DNA of 64,000 bases from Asterochloris sp. CNOR1 (lineage: Eukaryota; Chlorophyta; Trebouxiophyceae; Trebouxiales; Trebouxiaceae), in contig OZ017761.1 in the NCBI GenBank assembly GCA_963969365.1, positions 1,116,001 through 1,180,000 of the forward strand. The letters run 5' to 3'. Below are positions 11,801 to 26,528 of the stretch, in pieces (position 1 is the first letter of the stretch; every line of letters starts with the position of its first letter). Below the pieces are notes generated by a model. It searched no databases, had not been told where the DNA came from, and was given only the letters and a program-made list of their open reading frames with translations. The position numbers and the translations under genes are program-made.

Positions 11801-14800
11801 CATGCACACAGCCCCCTGCAGCAGACACCAGATCGGCTGCAGAGCCAAAAATGTGACGGGTCAGCGCCGAGGTCAGGCTGACATGTCTCTGAATGCTGTG
11901 CTGTGATGAAGCTGGGTCTCTGGCTGCTCACCTGAGGACATGGCAGGCGCTTCAGTGCACAGCTGTATGTCCCGGGTTGTATCTGAACTGGGCTGCTGCT
12001 GTTCTGCATGCACCTCAGTCGAGCTGCAATCTGGCTCATGACGGGACAGCTGCTGTGTGCCAGCAGCCCAGAGGCAAGCAGCGTCTGACATGGAGCCACC
12101 AAATTAGCAGGGATTGTCCAGCCTGAGTAGTTCCCCGCGAGGGCAGCAGCGCTATCCTCAGCCAGCCTGCATGCACAGCCACACTTGATGGGTCGGCTGG
12201 CCGGGGCACGCCGCTAGACGGGATTGGCTAATTACACCGTCCATCCCTGTTCCCAGCAAAGGTTTCGACATACACCTAGGCAGCCTGTATGTGTTGCCAG
12301 ATGCTGCAGTTGTGTGCATCACGTGCTGCAGCTGCACCATGCCTGCCTGGTGAAGGGCAAGCCAGGGCTGAGAAGGCAGGCAGCCATGCAGCTGCACCAC
12401 CAAACAGCAGAAAGGGCTGCCTGCGAAGCAGGGCATGTCTCCTGCAAATGCAGTCCCAGGTGCTCTGACTTACGACAACAGGGCGACGGTGACCTTCTTC
12501 TGAATAATGACAGATGTGCCTGGAAGGGTGCCCAGCATCTGCCCCGGCACCAATATGGTGCTCACCATGAAAGGATAGCCCTGAATGAAGTCCTGCAGGA
12601 AGTGCAGGTAGCATTTGGGCACCAGAGCCAGGGGCAGACATCCAGGGGCTCCCACCAAACAAGCCATCTGTACCCTGCAGCCCAAACTCCATCAGCAGAC
12701 AGTGCACATGTTGTCCTCTGAAGCAGCCTTGTACATCACTCCTCACGAGAGGCAGTTATTCGGTCCAGTGCCTGTGTGCTCAGGCGCCTGGGCGCACTGC
12801 AGCCTGCCTAGCCTGCCCAGGCCAGGCAGCAGCCAGCAAGCTGTATAACAGCCCTCGCAGGCAGGGCTCACCCCATCCAAAATTGCGAACTCCGACACCT
12901 GTGCCTGCTGAGACGTGCCCAGCATGTTCAGGGCCTGGCTGTCCACCACAGCAGCGTCCACAGTGCCATTGCTCACTGACTCAACAGCATCGGCAGCTGG
13001 CAAGCCCATCACGACCTGCAGGGCAGGCCTGCGCTGAGTTTAGCAACACATGCACATGGCAGAGGCATGCAGCAGTAGTGCGATTGCTGACTACGCCAAC
13101 AGCAGGAGCGGCTGGCATGCACTTCATAGCGTGCAGGGGTAGGCCTGCTGGTTTTCAGCAGTGAGTTGAGGTGGCAGACAGCAGGACTTGTCTGCAGCAG
13201 GGTGCAATGCACTGTCAGTGGGCGCAGTGCTCGTGACACTCAGCGGGGCATGCAGCCAGCAAGCGGCAGTCCTGGATTGCTCAGCTCAGCCACAAGTGTG
13301 CCCTTTGACACAGCGGGAGTCAGCTGCCAGCACTCTCCCAGGCCTCTGTTCTCTCAATGCAGCAGGGGCATCACCTGCTGAGCGTCAGCCAGCAGGAGCC
13401 CAATGCTGGACACTTGCTGGTTAGTGTGGAGCATCTGCTGTGAAATGGCTGTGGTGGGAAAGGGGACTGCCACCTGCAGCACGGCATCATCAACTCCTCA
13501 AGATAGGTGGAGCAGGACATGTATCGAGACCCTAGCACCGCTGCTGCACGGGCTCACGTCAGACAGCTGCACAGCTGCACTGAGGTATCAGTAGCACCTG
13601 TCTGGCTGCTGCACATGTGCACTGGCTGCAAACAGCTGCACCAGGGCAACCTTTGTGCCTGCTGGGGGCCTGGTGCTCGACGTTATGCTGCAGGGCTGAC
13701 AGTCCAGGCAGGCGCATATCACCCACACACAGTGCTGCTGCAGGCTAGGACAGCCTTCAAGAGTTGCCCACAGCGCCAGTGCAAGCTTGCTCGGCCCCAT
13801 ATCACCCCACATAGGGCTGCTGCAGTTTTGAAGTTAGCACCACTAACATAATGCAATGCTGCTGTCGTGGTGCTGCTCAGCAACAATAGACAGGGCAAGC
13901 CCCCAGGCAAGGCCAGCGCCTGCCTGCACGGCTCCTGCGGTCCACAGCATCATGCTGAGCGCCGGACTCCCACCTTTTTCCCTATAAGGTCAGTGGCTGA
14001 CTGCAGGTCAGGCCGTCCCGCCAGCGCAACAATGGCACTGCCCTGCCCTGCTGAGGGGACCTGCTCTGCCAAGCCAATGAGACTCGCCATGGGCGACACA
14101 CCCCACTGTGCCTGCAGAAATGGGACAAGCGGCTGCTTGCAGCATCAGCTTGACACACGTGATGATGGGGGACCCATGCTGCTGCACCTGCAGGCATTGG
14201 GGCAGGCTGCTGCTTGCAGGGGCATGCTTTGATAGGCGTCATTGTGTGGGACGCGTGCTGCTGCACCTACAGATAGCGGGCCATGGAGCTTACCCCGCGT
14301 CTGTGAAGATGTTCTGGAGACGCAGCAGCGTGCAGAGGGCTGCCCTGCAGTACTAAAAACTGCTGACCTGAGCATGCTGCCAATGAGCAAGACCCTATTG
14401 GGCACAGTCCATCCCATTGCTGCCTGATGACTGTAAATCTTGAAGTCGCAGGCTGCGAGTGTGTCGAGGCATCATCTGCATGTCCCCTACATCGGCAGGC
14501 GGTGGGTCATGCAGTGGCGCCAAGCTTGGGCATGCTGCTATTACAAGGCACGCCCTAGCTGCTACATCCCAGTGCACCTTGATGCGCTACCAGAAGCATG
14601 CCTGAGCTTCATGCTGATATGTGGCAGCCATCTTGCCTGCACACAATGCTGCTATCATGAGCATGTACTGCGGTGAGGCAGGCAGGACCTGGCTGGGGAG
14701 CTGTGCCATGATCAGTCCTCCTCAGCTGCGTGCTGCTGTGTGTGCTGGGCTGCCGTCTGCCCAGATCGCAGCCCCCCACACAGCGACGCTGCAGACCTGT

Positions 14801-15412
14801 CCTGCTGAGGTTGCGACAGACGGCCAGACTGCTGCAGAGAGGCTGCCGCATCGCATGAAGATGACACAGTGTGCAATGCACAGAAATGACTTGGTTGTGC
14901 AGTGCTCAAGCGACACTGTGTGGACCGCTGCCACCTGAGCAGCAGCCTCCCCAGAGAAGGTCCCCCTGGCAGCCATCCCGCAGTTTGAGCACTGCGTAGA
15001 TAGGGCAGTGCATATGCTCCCCAGGCCCCTCAAGCTGTAGCCCCCACCTCCGCACAGAGCATGATGCCACTGCTGGCCAGCAGGAAGTCGACGCTCCCAC
15101 TGGCAACAGCCTCATAAGCTGCATCCTCATTCTGAAGGGCCACCGCCTTGAACGTGCAGTTGGTGCTGTTCGCCAACTCCGCATTGAGGTACTGCAGGGG
15201 AGGGGACAGCAGCAGGTAGCCATGCTCTGGCCTTGTTGTACAAGGTGGACAACAGCCACAGCGAGCAAGCGCACCTGCTCAAATGTCGGTTGAAAGGTCG
15301 TCAGGGCCTGCGCTGTGCCTTGGAAAGCAAGCACTCCTGTGAGGATGGTGCATGGCTGTGCAGCAACCAGAGCCTGCATTGACAGCACAGCTGGAGTTGC
15401 CAATACCACCAT
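5890..15412 (-). CDS. Receptor guanylyl cyclase with PhnD-like extracellular sensor, pseudokinase and cyclase domains
   Basis: Start ATG 15412-15410, then a short hydrophobic leader. PhnD-like (periplasmic phosphonate-binding type) segments are at 15412-15275, 15191-15048, 14111-13974, 13473-13375, 13015-12872 and 12580-12474. Key matches are [44 protein letters not shown] and [13 protein letters not shown] transmembrane helix (about 11765-11670) is followed by a basic stretch. The kinase-homology domain has [22 protein letters not shown] in place of HRD, and WVAPELL. A linker (QMLPQKV) leads to the cyclase exons 8142-8023, 7861-7780, 7581-7449, 7282-7197, 6983-6874 and 6700-6641. These carry [33 protein letters not shown] and KGKG. 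Glu in KVETIG and Cys in RYC are the guanylyl-specific residues, and both metal Asp and the N/R pair are present. The last exon (6315-5890) is a Ser/Arg-rich tail. It likely makes cGMP in response to an external ligand. Several middle exons are unresolved. Confidence 0.82.
11670..11765 (-). other. Transmembrane segment of the receptor guanylyl cyclase
   Basis: About 25 hydrophobic residues (Leu, Ile, Val, Ala, Gly) are followed by [11 protein letters not shown], a positive-inside stop-transfer signal. This places the PhnD-like part outside and the kinase-homology and cyclase parts inside the cell. Confidence 0.8.
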
Positions 15413-16029
15413 GCCCTCTCAAATGCACTAGCAGCCCGTAGTGGCATGAGTGAGCGATGCTGTTATGGAGTGCAGGCACTTGTGGGCACAGCAGAGCCTG
15501 TTGAGAGTTGTGCAGCTGAGTGGGAGTGTAAACACTTACCTGTTGGCTAACTATGACTGTGCCTGCCAGAAGGGCTTTGATGTTCGTCATCACTCGGGCC
15601 GCTCATTGATAGAAAAGGGGCGTTGCAAGATCTAAATGTTCAAAAAAGCCAGGGCATTGGCATGAGCATTTGCTTGGTGTGGTCCCAAATTGCATGCCGA
15701 TAGATTTCGGTGCGCTTCTGCGCGAGACCAGCACATCCGGCACCGGATCATCCTGCAGACAGCATCATGATCATCAGGTGGCGTGCTCTGGATTGCCTTT
15801 TAAGGTACCCTGACACGAATTTTCTGCTACCAGACGTCGTCCCAGTGATAGTTGGTGTCACAGGTGGAAGACATGAAGAAAAGTCTGGACCGTCTTAATG
15901 AGGGATGCAGCACATGAGGCTGGATGCATTCATTCTTTGCATCTGGTCAGCTCCATTGGCTGCTGCTAGCGACACGTCCTGGTCAATGCTGCAGAGCATG
16001 CACCTGGACTACCTAGGGATGCTGAGGTG

Positions 16030-17105
16030 CTTGGCATGCTGCAGATGAAATTGCGCTTGCCTTGAATGGACTCTGTGGCCCATCGCCAAGGGACCTTGCT
16101 GCTGGCTGCCAGGCCCAAACTCAAGTGCAAGTCTATCTGCTGCGGCACCTGCAGGGCTGATCAGGCTGAACATCCCCCTGACTTGATCAGAACAAGGTAG
16201 CTTTCGCTGTTATGTTGTGGGCGGGGGGGTTTGTGGCAGGTCTGTGCCTGCAGGGAGAGCCCACTTTGCAGACGTTTGGGCGTCTATGAGCTGACAGGCC
16301 TGATGCTGGGCATTCCTACATGCATCTTAGAGACCTTTGCCTTTGCCAGCACCAGCTCAGCTGCCGCCTTGCGCATCTGGGCTCAGTTGACAAGGCTTCT
16401 GGACTGCATATGGCTAGGCAATACACAGTGTCCCCTGCAGCATGTACAGCCAGCCTCACCAAAGAGGCAGTAGCAAGCACTGTTGGCGCCCACCACACTG
16501 GCGGGTGCAGGCCCCAAGTGGGATCCTGCACAGAAGCTGAGGGTACCTGCAACAAATCACAACAACCGCACACATGCTCTTCAAATATGATCACAGATCC
16601 TGAGATCCTGAGACGAGTGGCAACCTTCTAAGCACCAGATGCACCGCACAGCTTTGCATGATCTCAAGGCCACAGAATTGGGCAGCCACACGAGCTGCAC
16701 CCCATGGGGTCATCATCATCCTTGATGGGCATTGCTACGCAGGCACACGGCAGCCTCCCAGCCGGGTAATCAGCTGGTCGGGTCCTGCAGTGCAAGCACA
16801 GGGCACTTGGGTGCTGCAGTGCAGGCCAACCACTGCAATGCAAGCGCAGGGCACTTGGGTGCTGCAGTGCAGGCCAACTATTGCAATGCAAGCGTAGGGC
16901 ACTTGATACTGCAATTCCAAGGCAAGCGCAGGACTTTCCAGACACTGCGGGCAGGCCCAGATCACACATTGTAGGACAATCAGGTGCATGGAATGCACAG
17001 CGCTGTGAGCACATTACGAGCCCGTGCAGTGAGGTTCCACCGCATTTCTGAGTGTCACTCTTGTCAGCAAGGCCAAGCACTCCACCTTTGACATTGCATA
17101 CGAGT
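16030..17105 (-). pseudogene. Decayed duplicate of the guanylyl cyclase catalytic core
   Basis: Five blocks on the minus strand match successive catalytic exons of the intact gene, in the same order and similar spacing. About 17100-17035 resembles the [13 protein letters not shown] exon. 16740-16704 reads PIKDDDDPMG (parent [10 protein letters not shown]). About 16543-16458 reads ASVVGANSACYCLFG followed by a donor gtgagg (parent [15 protein letters not shown], same donor). About 16434-16325 matches the GDTVN exon at roughly 70 percent of bases but is frameshifted and has an in-frame stop. About 16085-16035 weakly matches the KGKG exon. The kinase and sensor parts were not found. It looks like a partial duplication that lost function, on the same strand as the parent and just upstream of its start. 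Confidence 0.75.
16786..16935. repeat. Tandem repeat, about 52 bp, three copies
   Basis: The unit contains gcaagcgcagggcacttggg followed by tgctgcagtgcaggccaac. The first two copies are nearly identical and the third is diverged. It lies between two blocks of the cyclase relic, so it sits inside a former intron. Confidence 0.8.
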
Positions 17106-17700
17106 GCTGTTGCCAGCTCCTGCATCATATAGCATTGTGCCTGGCATGCTTGTGCAAGGTCAGCTGCAGTTGCACATCTGCGTCTGGCAGCTCGAGGGCT
17201 GCTGCTCACCTGCTGGAGCAGTTGCATGCGCCAACATGCCCAGCACAGCTGCCGCAGCCAGAGCCTCTTGTGACCAAGGGCCCTGCCTCCCGGGGACTTG
17301 TGCTGGCAGTGGCCCTGACTGTTTGCTCAGCGCTGCATGACGTGCTGCCGCTCACCATCAGATTGATGTCAGTTTTGGCTGTAGCCCCCAGGAGGATGGC
17401 AATATTGGCAGGTCAGATCTTTTGCAGCAGCTGCTCTGATGCACTTCAACTGAGCAGTGCAGGAGAGTGACTAAATCAAACAGCTTGAGCAAAGTGTTCA
17501 GACCAGGGGTTTGTCTAGGAGCTCCTCAAGGCCAGCAGGGTCAGCCATGTGCTGGACAGCTGATTTGCTTGCTGGATGACTAGGTATACAGGCTGCTCCC
17601 CAGGCAAGCTGGCTGCTGCCTGTGGCTGCTGCTTGGCAGTGTAATAGACCGCTTGCCCTGGTTTGGCTGCCGTGGCCTGAGCGGGTTGTCAACAAGCTTG

Positions 17701-18202
17701 CTATCTCATCCCGCCCTGCTGCCCGCCTAGCAACTGCCCAACGATGCCTGTCACCTGCACGTGAGACATCACCAGTCAACTGGCACGCCTAATGAGCAGG
17801 TAGCATGCCAGCGCTGCGTTACATCCAGGTCCACCTGCCAGTACTTGGAGGAGCAGCGATCGACGCAGCTATTCTCGCCCACATTGAGGTCGCCCTCCTT
17901 GTATCTAAGCAGTCAGACTTGGGCTCAGTGCGTTGCTCAGGGTCCAGCTCCAGCTTCAGGTCCCAGCTCATGCAGCACCTACCTCCTGTCCATGCACTTC
18001 TCATAGCAGGCAGACACCATCCTACAGCACAGCAATGGATGACTGTCACCAATCATTATGTGCATTCTGGAGCAGCCGGCAGCCCATGCTACATTCGATG
18101 CAGACATCATTCACACCTGTTAAACAGGTCTACCCTGTAGTCCATCTCCTGCTGGGCCATCTTCATGCCAGCCACAAGCTGGTCCTCAGAAGGGGCAGCC
18201 AT
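17701..18202 (-). CDS. TIM10: Mitochondrial intermembrane-space chaperone Tim10
   Basis: Four exons (18202-18117, 18021-17983, 17904-17835, 17754-17701) with phase-matched GT-AG introns give 82 residues, the usual size for small Tim proteins. The twin CX3C signature is complete: CYEKC (residues 34-38) and CVDRC (55-59), separated by 16 residues. The flanking DLNVGENS fits the Tim10 branch better than Tim9 or Tim8. In the family, Tim9-Tim10 hexamers carry hydrophobic inner-membrane precursors across the intermembrane space. The cysteines form two disulfides through the Mia40 pathway, so no cleavable presequence is expected and none is seen. The start ATG has no upstream in-frame extension that resembles the family. 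The next gene upstream on the same strand is SAE1. Confidence 0.93.
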
Positions 18203-18888
18203 TGTGCCTGATGTTCTATCCAAGAAGACAAAATGTTGAGCCACATTGTTCAACTGAGGTGACACGAGAACTGCACCAATCCACAAAATGCATTAAGTCT
18301 CAGCTGCACGTCAACAGCCGAGTCGGGGCTTTCAGCAGAGCTGCACGTCATGGGATGGTTCGGGGGCAGCTCAGACAATGCTGCAGATGTGCCCAAGGAG
18401 CAACCTGAGAAACCCAAAAAGAAGATTTGCTGTGCATGTCCTGACACCAAGGTCTGGCGCTTTGCAACACCGTAATGCATTGCAGAGCTTGCTTACCACA
18501 CTTTCTGTAGTAGTGGCGGAGCTCTTTTCAGCAATGTGAGTACTGCTGCAGAGAGCAAGGGATGAGTGCACTGTTATGCATGGTGAGGGCTCATTGCAAG
18601 CCTGCACTAATGTGTCTGCCGTGGCTGCTTTTGACCTGTAGTTGGACCTGTAACACCTGCAGGACCTGACTCTGTGCAGTGCAAAGCTCTGATTGATAAG
18701 CACAAGCAGTGTTTACGAAGTGAAGGATTTCAGGTATGTTGCTCTGCACAGATGGAAACCTGACGCGTGCTCTGATTGCAGGCACTGACAGAGGTCTGCT
18801 CCCTGCAGGTCTAATGGTGGCTTTTGTCACACCCTCTTGGATTTTGCTGGCCTACACTGCGCATTTCATCCATTCAGTTCAAACTCTA
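18203..18888. other. Spacer between TIM10 start and SAE1 stop
   Basis: Nearly 700 bp without a recognisable gene. It should contain the TIM10 promoter and the SAE1 3' untranslated region. Frames are short and not conserved-looking. Confidence 0.45.
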
Positions 18889-20806
18889 TCAATGCTTGCT
18901 GTCATGAAGATTGATGCGGCCCTTGTCCCCATGGTGGTGCTGAATGACCCCCTGAGCATCAGTCAGCGAGTACAGGAAGAAGTTCAGCACAGGGGTGCCC
19001 TTGGAAGACACAGCCTTGAGCATCTCGTTGGCCAGCACCCCTCCTAGCACTGCATTGACGGCGGGCATCTCATAAGTGCCCTCAGCAAACTCTTGCACCA
19101 GAGCTGGCAGGATCTTGAACTTAGCTGTGGTCTTGTGAGCAGCCTGCAGCGTGCTGAGCTGCTGCTGCAGCTTCGGCAGGTCTGCGGGCTGCAGCTTGCT
19201 CCCGGTTTGCTCCTCTACCTTTTTGCACGCTGCAGAAGAGGAAGGGAACAGAGTCAGGGTGGTTTGTTGGCTGCCAGGCAAAGGCCAAGTGCAGAGCTAT
19301 GAGAGGGTGATGCTGCCATGCGATTGGTAGCACACATGCGGGCCATGCCATCCCTTTGCCTTTGCAACGCAGGCGACAGGCTTGCTTAAGTTACACATCA
19401 CATGACAGATGTTGTCTCTCCCTGCATCACGCAGTCCAACGTGTGCACCCAGGCTGTGCTGCTTGCTGGAGCAGAGGGTGGATGGCTCCACTGCCGCGTG
19501 CTGCACCTGCATGCCCAGCCGGACACACTTGGTCTGCAAGCTCACCCTGCAGTATGCAGCCCAGCTTGTTGGCCTTCTGGGGCGGCTTCCACAGCTGGTT
19601 CCAATTGGTTTCCAGCGCCTCCTTCAGGCTGCACCACTGCACAGTCTCTGGCTGGGGTGCGGGCTTGGGCGCTTCATGATCACTTTGGGGTACCTCCTGC
19701 AGATGTCCAGATGAGCCACATTGTCTGCCCCCTCGATTCAGACGTGCAGGACAGAGTGCCAGCACCTCTGAAGCGCAGCTCACTGGGCACAGCAAGCTCA
19801 TTCACATGAAGGTACAGACCAGTGCACCCTGAGCACAGCCTTGGAGGCATCTGGCTGAAGCAGGTGAACTGTGGTGCAGCCTCGCACCAGTGGGGTGAAG
19901 GTGAAGGTGTGAAGGTTGACGAAGAAGTAGCTGCAGGTCCCACGGGTGGCTGCAGAGAAGAATAGGATGTTGTGGGTGGCGCAGACCTCGTCCCAGGCCT
20001 CCTGCACAGGCAGGCTCTGCCCCACCACTAGGACAACCTGCAGCAGAGCAACATGTGCATTGTCAAATGCAGTAGCTCTGTGCACCAAGCGAACACAACC
20101 TCTGTTCACTGTTGAACACCCTGCCAATGTGTTCTTTCCAGAATCTGGCCAATGGCCTCTTTTCTATTGAGATTTGGCTGAAAGGTGCATGCATGTGCTT
20201 GTACCTGGTATCCCTTCACAGCCTCCGCACTAGCTGTCTCTGCAGCACCCCGCTTTGCTGTGACCTTCACAAGGGGATTCATCTCCTGCAGGGTCTCTGC
20301 GCTCACCTCTGCTGCACTGCAGGGCAGAGGTCTCAGTGCTGGCATGAGCCTGGGAGCTGTGCTTCACATTGGCATCTCAAATGGAAGCCTCGCACGCACT
20401 TTGTATTTGGCGGTGCATCAGCAGGCAGCAGGAAGTTGCTGGCAACCTCTGGCTGGCTGCAGGTGGCATTGCCCATGAGCGTGAGCCATCCAACACCAGC
20501 TAGAGCAATGTTCTTTGCCACCTGCAGCATCTGGACGATTGCTTTACAGGAGTGTACCTCAGCAGCTCATAGCCATTCTATAGGCCTTACCTCTGCAGCC
20601 AGACCAGAGCAGCCCACAATGAGCACTCTTGCCGCATTGAGTCTGCAACACAGCACAGCATGATCAGCAAGTGTCACAAACACAGCATGTGGATCGCAAG
20701 AACTGCGAAAGCATCCGGGCCACCTTTTCTGCACCTCCACCCCCCACACTCGCAGCTGGCGATCATATACTTTGGCAGCAGCCTCAGTCAGATCTGCATC
20801 TGCCAT
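18889..20806 (-). CDS. SAE1: SUMO-activating enzyme subunit 1 (AOS1/SAE1)
   Basis: Seven exons: 20806-20724, 20642-20591, 20521-20400, 20316-20205, 20037-about 19837, 19696-19546 and 19229-18889, giving about 353 residues. The start MADADLTEAAAKVYDRQLRVW is the typical E1-like opening (YDRQ-R-WG). The nucleotide-binding Rossmann region reads RVLIVGCSGLAAEVAKNI, followed by LTLMGNATC and EMNPLVKV. The C-terminal YEMPAVNAVLGGVLANEMLK and KGTPVLNFFLY match the end of the SAE1 adenylation fold. SAE1 pairs with SAE2/UBA2 to adenylate SUMO and pass it to the E2 UBC9. As expected, this subunit lacks the catalytic cysteine domain. The donor of exon 5 is ambiguous by 9 bp. NEDD8 or ubiquitin E1 relatives are less likely because the Cys domain is absent and the C-terminus fits SAE1. 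Confidence 0.9.
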
Positions 20807-20992
20807 GCTGCGGATCAGCCCTCCAAATCCTTCAAAACTGCCCGAGTGCATGAACGACTTTCGACCTACGATTTCATTTAACAATATCGACCCAAGACAT
20901 CTCAGTGTGTAGCAGTTTACCAACCTGAAACTCAGACTAGACTGGGACGGAGCAAATGAGCAGCTTGATAAAACCCAGAGAAAAAGCTGCAA

Positions 20993-26303
<5,311 letters not shown>

Positions 26304-26528
26304 GCTGGGAACTAGCTCGATGGCGGCAGGGTCCGGGAGTAGGGCAAGCGCAGAGAAGGAGAAGTGGGAACCGGCCAGTCTGGGTAAGCCCTTACAGCAG
26401 CCTGGATCTTTGGCATTGCAATCCCCAATTGGGTCAGCTCTGAAGACCCTGCCTTGAGTGGGCAATCAACACATTTGCCCCTGCTCAGAGTCTTCCTTTC
26501 CCGTACCTCAAGTGTGCCTGCCAACCAC
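26304..26528. promoter_or_regulatory. Shared 225-bp region between divergent reductoisomerase and MATH-BTB genes
   Basis: The two start codons face away from each other across 225 bp, implying a bidirectional promoter or two overlapping compact promoters. No named element is recognised. Confidence 0.4.

Larger units (their letters stand above)
15413..17700. other. Region between cyclase start and TIM10 stop
   Basis: Apart from the cyclase relic and a 52-bp tandem repeat (16786-16935), no gene is recognisable. The part next to 15412 should hold the cyclase promoter. The part next to 17701 should hold the TIM10 3' untranslated region. Confidence 0.5.

Noticed and set aside
14700-14830. Extra sensor exon reading [17 protein letters not shown] on the minus strand
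   Set aside because: It resembles a PhnD-like strand but is followed by a stop with no GT donor in between, so it could not be placed in the gene model.
16786-16935. Possible CRISPR-like array
   Set aside because: Only three units without regular unique spacers, inside eukaryotic intron-type sequence. It is a plain tandem repeat.
17340-17420. Further cyclase-relic block (ILLGATAKTDINLM) matching the FFSDIV exon
   Set aside because: Only about half the bases match and the metal-binding motif is not visible. Too weak to claim as part of the relic.
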